64,000 nucleotides of DNA from positions 992,001-1,056,000 of the forward strand of contig NZ_AQGV01000015.1 in NCBI RefSeq assembly GCF_014858725.1, written 5' to 3'. The DNA is from Pseudoalteromonas aurantia 208 (GTDB lineage Bacteria > Pseudomonadota > Gammaproteobacteria > Enterobacterales > Alteromonadaceae). A program made the position numbers and the translations under genes. Numbering within the stretch: position 1 is the first letter of the stretch; the number at the start of each line of letters is the position of its first letter. Shown piece by piece: positions 28,097-37,663 of the stretch. The notes under the pieces were generated by a model that was not told the DNA's origin, did no database searches, and was given only the letters and a program-made list of their open reading frames with translations.

Positions 28097-29689
28097 ATGA
28101 AACAACAATTAACACTGACAGCGGTTGCGCTGGGGATCGCTGTGGCTGCAATACCGCAGGTGCACGGCCACGGATATATGGATAGCCCGAAAGCGCGTCA
28201 AACCATTTGCCAAGAACAAGGGGGCTTTTGGTGGCCAAAAGATGGTAGCAATATTCCCAATGCGGCATGCAGAGCTGCCTTTGTGAAAAGCGACCATGTA
28301 CAGTTTATTCAAAGGCATGAATTTGCAGCGAATGTGGCAGATTTTAATAATCAAACTGCGGTTGAAGCGGCAGTGCCAAATGGCAAGTTATGCGCCGCTG
28401 GCGATGCCAATAAAGCCGGTATGAATATCGCGTCAACCGACTGGCAGCGTACGGTGGTTAAGCCAAATAGTAACGGCGATATAAAAGTCCGATATCGGGC
28501 TACTACACCCCATAACCCCAGCTTTTGGCAGTTTTATTTAAACAAACCAGGCACACCAATTAGCACAGAATCACTGCGCTGGGACCAGCTTGAATTGGTA
28601 CAAGAGCATGGCAATGTGGCATTTTTTATGGCACCCGATGGCAGGCGATATTATGAAATGACAGTTGCTATACCTGAAAAGTTTGACGGTGACGCAATTT
28701 TATATAGTCGTTGGCAGCGAGATGATGTGGTTGGTGAAGGGTTTTACAACTGCAGTGATATTACCATTGAACGCACAGATAGCACGCCTGAACCGGTGGT
28801 TTGGCACTCAGCTGGTTTTTACGTAAAGCAAGGTCAAGACGCATTCGCGGGTGACACGGTATGGCTGCGTTTGTTTGATGCAAACGGACAGGAGCTAATT
28901 CAACAGCAATTTAAAGTAACAGAGCAATCATCAGATTGGGCGATGCAATTGGCTCAGCTAGTTGTGCAAGATAATCCAGATTTGATTCAAATTGGTGTTA
29001 AGTCGGGAGCAGGTGATGTGACGTTCGATCATCAAAACCTGGCATCAAATCAGGTTTTTGTAGGTGACACAGCGCATAGCTATAACTTAAGTGTGGTAAA
29101 AAAGCCTGTTAATACCGCGCCGACAGTACACACGCCACAGCCCTTAACATTAGAAGAAAATACCAGTAAGCATTTGCATGTTCATGCCTTTGACGATGAG
29201 CAAAGCAGGCTGAGTTTTGACTGGCAATTGCCCAATGCGCTGAGCTATACAGGGGTTGGTTCAACAATCACACTCACCGCACCTGAAGTGGCTGCAGACA
29301 CTGAGTATACCGGGCAGGTTACGGTATCTGATGGGATGTTAAGCAAAACAGTTCCGCTACATATTACCGTTACTAACAAGGTAACCCCGCCAACGCCTCC
29401 GATACCGCCAGAAGGTGACACGTGGCAAGCAAATAAAGTCTATACCGCCGGAGATACTGCGGTTTATAACGGTAAAACCTATCGTGCTAAATGGTGGGTA
29501 AAAGGCCAGCGACCAGACCAAAGCCAAGCGTGGCAATTAATAACAACAGACGATAGCAGCAATGCGTGGAATGCAAGTACGGCTTATCAAGGGGGCAGTA
29601 TTGTGACCTTTCAAAGCTTGAAGTACAAAGCGCGTTGGTGGACTCGAGGCCAACAACCAGGCAGCAATGCTGTGTGGCAGAAACTATAA
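28097..29689 (+). CDS. AA10 lytic polysaccharide monooxygenase, GbpA-like, with two CBM5/12
   Basis: The 530-residue copper enzyme oxidatively cuts crystalline chitin. Signal peptidase would cut after Gly24 to expose His25 (HGYMDSPKARQ), the first ligand of the copper-binding histidine brace; His139 in TPHNPSFWQFYL is the probable second. The AA10 domain runs to about residue 232 and is followed by a GbpA-domain-2-like module (VVWHSAGFYVKQGQDAFAGD), a cadherin/PKD-like module (about 330-430) and two C-terminal CBM5/12 modules (AKWWVKGQRPDQSQAWQLI and ARWWTRGQQPGSNAVWQKL). It lies between two chitinase genes and works with them by opening crystalline surfaces. Confidence 0.94.
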   Translation: MKQQLTLTAVALGIAVAAIPQVHGHGYMDSPKARQTICQEQGGFWWPKDGSNIPNAACRAAFVKSDHVQFIQRHEFAANVADFNNQTAVEAAVPNGKLCAAGDANKAGMNIASTDWQRTVVKPNSNGDIKVRYRATTPHNPSFWQFYLNKPGTPISTESLRWDQLELVQEHGNVAFFMAPDGRRYYEMTVAIPEKFDGDAILYSRWQRDDVVGEGFYNCSDITIERTDSTPEPVVWHSAGFYVKQGQDAFAGDTVWLRLFDANGQELIQQQFKVTEQSSDWAMQLAQLVVQDNPDLIQIGVKSGAGDVTFDHQNLASNQVFVGDTAHSYNLSVVKKPVNTAPTVHTPQPLTLEENTSKHLHVHAFDDEQSRLSFDWQLPNALSYTGVGSTITLTAPEVAADTEYTGQVTVSDGMLSKTVPLHITVTNKVTPPTPPIPPEGDTWQANKVYTAGDTAVYNGKTYRAKWWVKGQRPDQSQAWQLITTDDSSNAWNASTAYQGGSIVTFQSLKYKARWWTRGQQPGSNAVWQKL

Positions 29690-29771
29690 CCAGCTTATAA
29701 ACCTTTAAATTTCATTGCTTTATTAAAGCATTAAATAATAACTATCAAAACAACATACTATAGGAAAAACT

Positions 29772-32414
29772 ATGTTTAAATATTTACTCTCAGCGGTTGC
29801 TGTTGGGGCTGCGCTGGCAAGTGCAAGTACCGTAGCAGCACCATCAACACCCAGTATCACGTGGAAGCCACAAAATTACTCGTTTGTGGATGTGAATATT
29901 TATGGCCGTGGATCATACAAACAACTTATTCAAGCAAAAGACGAAGTAAACATTCAAATTGAGTGGAACGCTTGGTCTGGTAAAGGTGGCGATAGCTATC
30001 AGGTATATTTCGACAATGAACTCGTCAATGAAGGTCAGTTATCGCCTGGTTCTAAAAGTGGCGTGATCAGCTTCCCGTATAAAAAATCGGGTCGTCATCA
30101 ACTGCAAATTGCATTGTGTGATGAAACCGGCTGTGTAAAAAGCGCCACTAAGCCAATTGTGATTGCCGATACTGACGGCGGGCATTTAGCGCCATTACCG
30201 TTAAACGTTAACCCAAATAACAAACAGTTTGATACTGATCCTAATACGGTTGTTGGTGCATATTTTGTTGAATGGGGTATTTATGGTCGTAAGTTCGATG
30301 TGACGCAAATCCCAGCTGATAACTTAACCCATTTACTCTACGGTTTTATTCCAATTTGTGGCCCAAATGAGTCACTGGCTGAAATTGAAAACGGTAACAG
30401 CCTGCGTGCATTAAATTTGGCATGTGGGGGTTCAGAAGATTACGAAGTGGTGATTCATGATCCGTGGGCTGCAGTACAAAAAGCACTGCCAGGTGTAAGC
30501 AGTAGTGATCCAATTCGTGGTACCTACGCACAGCTGATGGCGTTAAAGCAGCGCAATCCAGACTTAAAAATCTTACCTTCTGTCGGGGGCTGGACGTTAT
30601 CAGATCCGTTCTTTGACTTTGACAATAAAGCCAACCGTGACACGTTCGTTAAGTCGATGCGAGAATTCTTAACCACATGGAAGTTTTATGATGGAATTGA
30701 TGTTGACTGGGAATTCCCCGGCGGAGACGGTGCGAACCCGAATTTGGGCAGTGACAAAGATGGTGAAGTTTATGTGACGCTGATGAAAGAGCTACGCATT
30801 ATGCTTGATGATCTTGAAGCGAAAACTGGCCGTGAATATGAACTAACCTCTGCGATTGGTTCTGGGTGGGATAAAATAGAAGACGTTGATTATCAGCAAG
30901 CTGCGCAATATATGGATTACATTTTTGCGATGACGTATGACTTTCATGGTGGTTGGGACAACGTAACAGGACATCAAACAGGTATTTATTGCGGGTCGCA
31001 TCTATCAGCAGATGAATGTAATGGCACAGGTGTAGATGAAAAGGGTGAGCCGCGCAAAGGGCCTGCCTATACATTAGATAATGCGGTTAAGTTGTTGCTT
31101 GAACAAGGCGTGCCAAGCGAAAAACTAGTGATAGGTGCTGCGATGTATGGCCGTGGTTGGGAAGGGGTGAAACCTGAAAATGCGACCATTGCAGGCAACC
31201 CAATGACGGCACCAGCTAACGGTAAATTACGTGGTTCAACGTCTCAGGGCGTGTGGGAAGCGGGCGTGATTGATTATAAGGGATTAAAATCTCATATGAT
31301 TGGTGCAAACGAGCAGGGTGTAAATGGCTTTGAAGTTGGCTATGACGAGCAGGCACAAGCCGCATATGTGTGGAATCCGCAAAAAGGCACGTTGGTAACG
31401 TACGATAGCCCACGCTCAGTGCAAGCAAAAGGCCGATATGTGCGAGAGCATAATCTCGGTGGTTTATTTGCGTGGGAAATTGATGCAGACAATGGCGATA
31501 TACTCAACGCGATGCATGAAGGTCTTGCTGGAAAATCAACGCCAGTTCCTCCGAAAAACCACGCGCCAACACTTGAGTTAATTAACGAAGTGAAGGTTGC
31601 ATCAGGTGAGACGATTCAACTTGTCGCGACAGCAACAGATCCAGAAGCAAAGCCTCTGACTTACCTTTGGCAGGGAGACAGTGCGTTAACTTTGACTGCT
31701 AATAATGAAACACTCGTTATTACAGCGCCAGAGACCACAAAAGATGCCGTCTATACCGTGAATTTAACGGTATCTGATGGAGTCAATGACGTAACTGCTT
31801 CGGTCAAAGTAATGGTGAGTGCACCTGTCGTAGAAAATAAAGCGCCGAGTGTGGCAGAAGTTACAGACATTGTTGTGGATGAAAACAGTGAAGTTGCACT
31901 GAGCGTGGTGGCTTCTGACCCAGAAGGGAAAACATTGAGCTATAGCTGGCAAGTACCCGGTCATAGCATTGTCGGCTCTGGCAGTGAAGTGATATTGACC
32001 ACCACAGAAGTAGAACAAGATCAACGTGTAACAGGCGCTGTTTCAGTCTCTGATGGGGTGAATACGGTTGAGCGTAAGTTTAGCGTGACGGTGAAAAATA
32101 CAGAAACTACGCCAGATCCTACACCTGAGCCAGATAAAACAACATGGAATGCAAACACCGTGTATGTGGGTGGCAACATCGTTTGGTATAACGGCGTGCA
32201 ATATAAAGCGCGTTGGTGGACCAAAGGCGCTGTGCCAGGTAATGGCGGTGTATGGCAAGAGATCATTCCTGATGACGGCACGGTTCGTGATTGGCGCAGT
32301 GACTTAGTCTACACAAGTGGTGATCAAGTAAAGCACAATGGCATTAAATACCAAGCACGTTGGTGGACACGAGGCCAAACACCGGGCAGCAATGCTGTGT
32401 GGCGCAAGCTATAG
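29772..32414 (+). CDS. chiA: Secreted GH18 chitinase, ChiA-type, with two CBM5/12
   Basis: The 880-residue chitinase has a signal peptide (about 1-23), a ChiA N-terminal Fn3-like domain (about 25-135, SITWKPQNYSFVDVNIYGRG), a GH18 domain (about 155-590) with LPSVGGWTLSDPFF and catalytic Asp307, Asp310, Asp312 and Glu314 in YDGIDVDWEFPGG, two PKD/cadherin-like domains (about 595-775), and two CBM5/12 modules ending ARWWTRGQTPGSNAVWRKL. The last module is almost identical to that of the LPMO upstream, a sign of module exchange inside the operon. The ChiA N-domain and insertion-rich GH18 suit a processive, exo-type chitinase, by analogy with Serratia ChiA. Confidence 0.94.
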   Translation: MFKYLLSAVAVGAALASASTVAAPSTPSITWKPQNYSFVDVNIYGRGSYKQLIQAKDEVNIQIEWNAWSGKGGDSYQVYFDNELVNEGQLSPGSKSGVISFPYKKSGRHQLQIALCDETGCVKSATKPIVIADTDGGHLAPLPLNVNPNNKQFDTDPNTVVGAYFVEWGIYGRKFDVTQIPADNLTHLLYGFIPICGPNESLAEIENGNSLRALNLACGGSEDYEVVIHDPWAAVQKALPGVSSSDPIRGTYAQLMALKQRNPDLKILPSVGGWTLSDPFFDFDNKANRDTFVKSMREFLTTWKFYDGIDVDWEFPGGDGANPNLGSDKDGEVYVTLMKELRIMLDDLEAKTGREYELTSAIGSGWDKIEDVDYQQAAQYMDYIFAMTYDFHGGWDNVTGHQTGIYCGSHLSADECNGTGVDEKGEPRKGPAYTLDNAVKLLLEQGVPSEKLVIGAAMYGRGWEGVKPENATIAGNPMTAPANGKLRGSTSQGVWEAGVIDYKGLKSHMIGANEQGVNGFEVGYDEQAQAAYVWNPQKGTLVTYDSPRSVQAKGRYVREHNLGGLFAWEIDADNGDILNAMHEGLAGKSTPVPPKNHAPTLELINEVKVASGETIQLVATATDPEAKPLTYLWQGDSALTLTANNETLVITAPETTKDAVYTVNLTVSDGVNDVTASVKVMVSAPVVENKAPSVAEVTDIVVDENSEVALSVVASDPEGKTLSYSWQVPGHSIVGSGSEVILTTTEVEQDQRVTGAVSVSDGVNTVERKFSVTVKNTETTPDPTPEPDKTTWNANTVYVGGNIVWYNGVQYKARWWTKGAVPGNGGVWQEIIPDDGTVRDWRSDLVYTSGDQVKHNGIKYQARWWTRGQTPGSNAVWRKL

Positions 32415-32490
32415 CCTAAAGTCTATTTAACTAACACACGATTGGGGCAAGGAGGCCCTTTTTACAAAAACAAAAATTATAGAGATCATT

Positions 32491-35229
32491 ATGTTCAAAC
32501 TAACCCCAATCGCGCTACTGGTTGCTGCCAGTAGTTTCCCGCTTTATGCCTCTCAAGCTACGCAGATACATAAAAATGTAGAATTAAAGCAAAAGCTTAT
32601 GGATGTTTTCTCACCTCAGCAAAGCCAGTTCTCTACTCAGGGTAACCATGAAACGTCGTTACAATTTAAAGCGCATCAGCGCTCAGCAGATGGTAAACAC
32701 ATCCGCCGCAGTCAACATTATCGCGGCGTGCGTGTGCACGGTGGTGAAGTTGTCACTCATCATGACGCTGAAAACTATGTAGGCGCATTAAATCATCGCC
32801 AAGGTACAATTAAGTCAGTGAGTGGCAGCGTGGTTGAAAATGCCTATGTTGACGTGACGGTTCCGAGTTTTGACGAGTCGAAGGCCATTGAATATGGTCG
32901 TCAAAATGTGGCGAATATACAATTTACCAATGATGAACACGCAGAGCTGGTGATCTATCCGTACCAAGAGAGCTTTCGTCTTGCCTATATTGTTACATTT
33001 TATGCGGAAACGCTTGAACATCCGACTCGTCCCGAGCTGGTGATTGACGCGCAAACGGGTGAAGTGTTAAGTCAAACAGAGACATTAGCACACGCAAAAA
33101 TTGGCATGGGGCCGGGTGGTAATGAAAAAACTGGAAAGTATTATTTTGGTGAGTCAAAAGCCAAATTTAACGCGACCGACTTAGGGAATGGACACTGTGC
33201 AATGCAAGATAGCGATATCCGCGTGATCGACATGGAGCATGGCACAACGAATACCCATACTTTTGAATTCCCTTGCTTCGAAAATACTTACAAAGCCATC
33301 AATGGCGCATATTCACCACTCAATGATGCGGTATTTTATGGTCAAGCAACCCTAGATATGTTTCATGAATGGTTCGATAGTAGAGCGTTGAGTAGCGATT
33401 TGGTGATGCGTATTCATTATCGTCAAGACTACCTAAACGCTTTTTGGAATGGTAAAGAAGTCACGTTTGGCGATGGCGATCATCGTGTATATCCATTTAC
33501 GTCCTTAGGTGTAATTGCCCATGAGGTTGCGCACGGTGTGACACATCAAAACTCAAAACTTGTATATAGTGCACAATCTGGGGGGGTTAACGAATCGTTT
33601 TCAGATATGACATCTGAAGCGTTGGAATGTTATCTGAGCGAGCAAGCTGATGGCAGCTGTGTAGTTGATTGGAAAATTGGCGCACGTATTTTTAAAAACC
33701 TTGATGCGATGCGTTATTTAGATATGCCAAGTAAAGATGGTCGCTCTATTGATCATGCCAGTGAATATAAAAATGGATTAGACGTCCATTATAGTTCAGG
33801 GGTGTTTAATCGTGCTTTTTACTTGCTTTCTACGACTGAGAATTGGGGCGTAAAAAAAGCGTATGAAGTGATGCTTCATGCTAATAAAAATTATTGGGTT
33901 TATAACGGTAATTACGAGTCGCTAGCGTGCGGTGTTACCGCTGCAGCAAAAGACTTTGGTTATGATATCCAAGCGGTAGGGGATGCGTTTAGTAAAGTGG
34001 GTGTATTTGCTTGTACCGACAATAAAGCGCCAACCATTAATATTACCAGCCCAGTTAACAACAGCCGCCATATTGTGGGCACGAATATCGAGCTAAAAGC
34101 ACTCGCAGAAGATGAGTACGGTGAAGTGTCAAAAGTGGTATTTAGCGTAAATGGTGAGGTTTATAAAACACTGACGTCTGCACCTTATACAACGCAATTT
34201 CAAAGTGACACGAAAGGTGAGTATGTCGTCACAGCAATAGTCACCGATAATGAGGGGCTGACTGTTAATGCCCCTGCTGTGGCATTCAATTTAATTAACC
34301 CAAGTGATTGCGATACGGCGCAGTGGCGAGCTGGTCAAGTGTATACACAAGGCAATAAAGTGGCCTTTGAAGGGTTTGAATATACCGCCAAATGGTGGAA
34401 CCGTGATCAAAGCCCAGCCACAAATGCGAATGCATGGGGGGTGTGGAAAAAAGGATTAGAGTGTGGCTCAGGTTCAGAACAACCGAATCAAGCGCCAAGT
34501 GTAAGATTTGTCAGCCCAAACACGACTAATAGTACCGTAACTATGGGCGACAATGTGACCGTAAATCTAGCTGCAAATGATATCGATGGCCAAGTGGAAC
34601 ACGTTAAAATTAGCGTTAATGGCGTCCTAATGACGACTTTAAATACAGCACCTTATCGTTTTAAGTGGCAACCTGATGCAGTCGGTACTTATCGTATAAG
34701 CGCCGAAGCAATGGATGATAAACATACTAAATCAGACATTGCAGCTGTGACTGTGGTTGTTAAAGAGGCTGACTCAACGCCAACTGCACCCAGTGTTACT
34801 TTACTCTCCCCCAGTAGTGGCAGTGTGTTTGAGCAAGGCAGTATTGTACCTCTGCAAGTAAGTGCAAGTGACAAAGATGGGGACTTAAAACAGGTGATTT
34901 ACTATGTTAATGGGGTTGAAGTGGTGAGTCATGAAGGTCCATATTGGGCGAATATTACACTTGATAGCAATGGGCAATATCAGGTCTATGCGATTGCAAC
35001 AGATGCCCTTGGATTAGCCTCTCAGTCGCAAACACATCAATTTAGTGTGGTGGCAAAACCAACTGGCTGTGAGCTTGATAGTTGGCGAGCGGCCACAGTT
35101 TATACTGCGGGTAAAAAGGTCAGTCACGAGGGCTTTATTTATGAAGCAAAGTGGTGGACGCGCAATCAAAACCCAACCAATTATTCATCTCAGTGGAGCG
35201 TGTGGAAAAAGCTAAATAGCTGTAAATAG
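32491..35229 (+). CDS. Secreted M4 metalloprotease (vibriolysin-like) with chitin-binding modules
   Basis: The 912-residue zinc protease has a signal peptide (about 1-20), an FTP/PepSY propeptide (about 35-200) acting as inhibitor-chaperone, and a thermolysin-like catalytic domain with zinc ligands His344, His348 (VIAHEVAHGVTHQ) and Glu368 (GGVNESFSDM). Ig-like domains at about 515-605, 668-760 and 768-855 alternate with two CBM5/12 modules (CDTAQWRAGQVYTQGNKVAF ... and CELDSWRAATVYTAGKKVSH ...). A protease carrying chitin-binding modules inside a chitinase operon suggests attack on the protein that coats natural chitin; that role is inference. It is the last gene of the operon. Confidence 0.93.
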   Translation: MFKLTPIALLVAASSFPLYASQATQIHKNVELKQKLMDVFSPQQSQFSTQGNHETSLQFKAHQRSADGKHIRRSQHYRGVRVHGGEVVTHHDAENYVGALNHRQGTIKSVSGSVVENAYVDVTVPSFDESKAIEYGRQNVANIQFTNDEHAELVIYPYQESFRLAYIVTFYAETLEHPTRPELVIDAQTGEVLSQTETLAHAKIGMGPGGNEKTGKYYFGESKAKFNATDLGNGHCAMQDSDIRVIDMEHGTTNTHTFEFPCFENTYKAINGAYSPLNDAVFYGQATLDMFHEWFDSRALSSDLVMRIHYRQDYLNAFWNGKEVTFGDGDHRVYPFTSLGVIAHEVAHGVTHQNSKLVYSAQSGGVNESFSDMTSEALECYLSEQADGSCVVDWKIGARIFKNLDAMRYLDMPSKDGRSIDHASEYKNGLDVHYSSGVFNRAFYLLSTTENWGVKKAYEVMLHANKNYWVYNGNYESLACGVTAAAKDFGYDIQAVGDAFSKVGVFACTDNKAPTINITSPVNNSRHIVGTNIELKALAEDEYGEVSKVVFSVNGEVYKTLTSAPYTTQFQSDTKGEYVVTAIVTDNEGLTVNAPAVAFNLINPSDCDTAQWRAGQVYTQGNKVAFEGFEYTAKWWNRDQSPATNANAWGVWKKGLECGSGSEQPNQAPSVRFVSPNTTNSTVTMGDNVTVNLAANDIDGQVEHVKISVNGVLMTTLNTAPYRFKWQPDAVGTYRISAEAMDDKHTKSDIAAVTVVVKEADSTPTAPSVTLLSPSSGSVFEQGSIVPLQVSASDKDGDLKQVIYYVNGVEVVSHEGPYWANITLDSNGQYQVYAIATDALGLASQSQTHQFSVVAKPTGCELDSWRAATVYTAGKKVSHEGFIYEAKWWTRNQNPTNYSSQWSVWKKLNSCK

Positions 35230-35270
35230 AAGCAGCAGGTCATGAGTAGAAATAATTAGTAGGAATGTAA

Positions 35271-35300
35271 AAAAGCGCAGTGTTTAAACACTGCGCTTTT
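35271..35300. terminator. Bidirectional terminator after the chitin operon
   Basis: AAAAGCGCAGTGTTT and AAACACTGCGCTTTT form a perfect 30-base palindrome with T-runs on both strands (CTTTTTA on plus, CTTTTTTAC on minus). It ends the chitin operon and the convergent receptor transcript. Confidence 0.88.
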
Positions 35301-35500
35301 TATCGTTACAACAAGTAGCATCGGTAAATATGACACTAATGTTGCTATTTAACCTCAGCTCTGGATAAGCGAATTTGCCCAATAAAGCTATTTTTCGCAC
35401 TCTCGGCGTTGCTTTCATTTGTAATAGCCCGCTATTACTGCATAAAAGCGCCTTGATATTGAACAAAATATCATCATTGGATCGTACGTAAGTTTGTTTA

Positions 35501-35545
35501 CAAAACATTTTCTATTCCAAAACCCTTATCCAAACCTGAGGTTAT
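35501..35545 (-). repeat. 45-bp dispersed repeat, copy 2
   Basis: This is the reverse complement of the repeat at 18683-18727 with 3 mismatches. It lies 18 bases beyond the stop codon of the receptor gene at 35564. The surrounding interval 35230-35563 otherwise holds only the terminator at 35271-35300 and a doubtful 74-codon frame. Confidence 0.6.
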
Positions 35546-35563
35546 TTAGTTCAAATTGAAATA

Positions 35564-37567
35564 TTAAAACTTCCAAACAAGTGTTAGTCGGGCATCTCTG
35601 CCTGGCTCAGCTAAGCCAGAATCAACTGGGCCAAGTGCTGCATAGGTCGCGTGGTCATAGTAAAACTTATCAAAGATATTTTTGACTGCGGCTTCAACTA
35701 CCAGCTCTTCGCTACCCATGACATACCAAGTTGCCTGTAAGTCATGTGCAGCATAGCCTGCTTTTTCAGGGAGAGCTTGGTTGCTCCACACATTCACCCC
35801 AGAATTGGTTAAACGTTGCACAAAACGGCTATTCCAGCTCACCTCTAAATCATCCGACACGGTGTAATTAATACCAGCAGTTAAAGTATTACCAGAGCTA
35901 GTGCCAATTGACCAATCTTGGTCACTAATTGCAGTGCCACTGAGTGCCGGGTTAACGTGGTTTTCCCATTTAGGCTTACTGTGGTTATAGTTTAAATTAA
36001 TGCTTGCATCGTCAAAGCGGTAACGTGCTTGCAAATTATAACCACTATTTTCTATATCACCCACATTGGTAAGCAGCGTGTGCTCAATTGAATCGTTATT
36101 TTTAACCGTTGAAACAGCATCTTTAATGGTTGAATCAAACACATTACCCGTGACGGTCAAGCGATCGCCTAAATATTTAAAACCAACTTCGAAGTTGTTA
36201 GCTTGCTCTTCTTTTAAATTGATATCGTTGTCATAATAACCAAGTACAAACAGTTCTTTTACTTTTTGACCGCGTAGCGCTTGAGCAAAGCCTGCATTGA
36301 GGGAGAAAGCATTGGTAATGGCGTAGCTCATGTTGATGTTAGGGCTAAAACCGTTGGAATTCATTGTCACACCATTATCGTCAACCAGCTCGTAATTGTC
36401 GTAACGTACACCTGTGCTAATTTGAAATTGCGCTGTGATATCAATGTAGTTTTGCACATATAATCCAAAAACTTTACCTTTTTCAAGGCCTTCTGTTTCA
36501 GCGTTGGTACCTATGTTTTGCAGCTTTGCCTCATCTGAGCGATAATCAACTCCTGCAACAATTTTTGTATTGCTCAGCTGTGCGGTATTACGTAAGTCAA
36601 AACCGGTTGAGTCATACACTGCGTGATAGGTGTTTTGAACCCCTTTATGTAGTGGATGAGCGTGCGTAATGAAGTTTTCAGTATCAAATACATTGAGGTG
36701 TAAATTGATCAGCGCATCATTTGGGTTGTATGTATAGTTAATTGTGCTGGTTGTACGCTCACTTTCTTGTGGTAGGGCGTAATTTTTTCTGCTCGGATGC
36801 CAATGTGCACGCAACAAACGTGTACCATTGTCTTGGCGCATGTCATAACTGGCTGAAATAGTTTGTGTATTGCTCAGTTCACCGGTGATTTTTGCGAATC
36901 CAACTTCTTGCTCTGACGCTGTGTAAGCAATGATGTTGCCTTTGCCATCTTCCATGTCTTTAGTATCGCGTTTTAGCACAGTTACTAAGCCAGACCAATT
37001 GTCATTAATATGACCATAGGCGGTCAGGCTGGCTTTAAAACCTTCGCTGTTGCCATAGTAGCCAAGCTTAATATTACCACCAAACTGCTCATCACCAGAG
37101 AGTAAGTCGCTGGCATCTTTGGTTAAAAAGCGGATCGCGCCCCCTAATGCACCTGAGCCAGACGTCGCATCACCAGCACCTGCAACGATATCTACTTGCT
37201 TAAGTAGTTCAGGCTCGATAGTTAATCGGCCTTGATGGTGAAATAAATAACCCGCTTGCAAAGCACCGTCAATAGACACATTTAACATGGTGTCTTCTAA
37301 GCCACGCACATAAATCTTTTGTGCAATAGGATTTGAACCACCCACTGAAACTTCGGCTTGGCTTCTAAATATGTCGCCTAAGTCATTGGCTTGAAGTTGT
37401 GCCATTTGAGCTTGACCGATGATCTGATCAGCATCAGATACTTTGCCATGAACTTCAATGATTTCCATTTTATCTGACTGTTCATCGGCCAGTACTGGGG
37501 TGCTAACAAGAGCGGCAGTGGATAAAGCTGCCATTGCGATATAAAGAGGAGAGCGAGAGAACTGCAT
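35564..37567 (-). CDS. TonB-dependent outer-membrane receptor, probably iron/heme/siderophore
   Basis: The 667-residue receptor has a signal peptide (about 1-27, STPVLA), a TonB-box-like start (DKMEIIEVHGK), a plug with QKIYVRGLEDTMLNVSIDG and VAGAGDATSGSGALGGAIRF, and a barrel ending in Phe (GRDARLTLVWKF). Size and plug fit ferric-siderophore or heme receptors. A Fur-box-like site lies 23 bases upstream of the start, and a response regulator-sensor kinase pair is encoded directly upstream on the same strand, an arrangement like the Pseudomonas PfeR-PfeS/PfeA system. The ligand is unknown. The transcript ends at the shared terminator at 35271-35300. Confidence 0.88.
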   Translation of the reverse strand: MQFSRSPLYIAMAALSTAALVSTPVLADEQSDKMEIIEVHGKVSDADQIIGQAQMAQLQANDLGDIFRSQAEVSVGGSNPIAQKIYVRGLEDTMLNVSIDGALQAGYLFHHQGRLTIEPELLKQVDIVAGAGDATSGSGALGGAIRFLTKDASDLLSGDEQFGGNIKLGYYGNSEGFKASLTAYGHINDNWSGLVTVLKRDTKDMEDGKGNIIAYTASEQEVGFAKITGELSNTQTISASYDMRQDNGTRLLRAHWHPSRKNYALPQESERTTSTINYTYNPNDALINLHLNVFDTENFITHAHPLHKGVQNTYHAVYDSTGFDLRNTAQLSNTKIVAGVDYRSDEAKLQNIGTNAETEGLEKGKVFGLYVQNYIDITAQFQISTGVRYDNYELVDDNGVTMNSNGFSPNINMSYAITNAFSLNAGFAQALRGQKVKELFVLGYYDNDINLKEEQANNFEVGFKYLGDRLTVTGNVFDSTIKDAVSTVKNNDSIEHTLLTNVGDIENSGYNLQARYRFDDASINLNYNHSKPKWENHVNPALSGTAISDQDWSIGTSSGNTLTAGINYTVSDDLEVSWNSRFVQRLTNSGVNVWSNQALPEKAGYAAHDLQATWYVMGSEELVVEAAVKNIFDKFYYDHATYAALGPVDSGLAEPGRDARLTLVWKF

Positions 37568-37589
37568 GTGAAATTGCCTATTTTGTAAA

Positions 37590-37604
37590 TGCGAATAATT
37601 ATCA
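37590..37604 (-). promoter_or_regulatory. Fur-box-like site upstream of the TonB receptor
   Basis: On the minus strand TGATAAT-T-ATTCGCA matches the Fur 7-1-7 consensus TGATAAT-N-ATTATCA at 12 of 14 positions. It is 23 bases upstream of the receptor start, where binding would block transcription or the leader under iron repletion. Confidence 0.55.
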
Positions 37605-37663
37605 ATGTCGTGTATTATTCATTGTTTATAAGGGAACCGAAAGGACTTTTACAACTGTTACAT

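Noticed and set aside
35284..35508. 74-residue minus-strand ORF
   Set aside because: Its end runs into the bidirectional terminator stem, its start lies in the 45-bp dispersed repeat, it has only a weak ribosome site and no recognisable domain. It remains barely possible.
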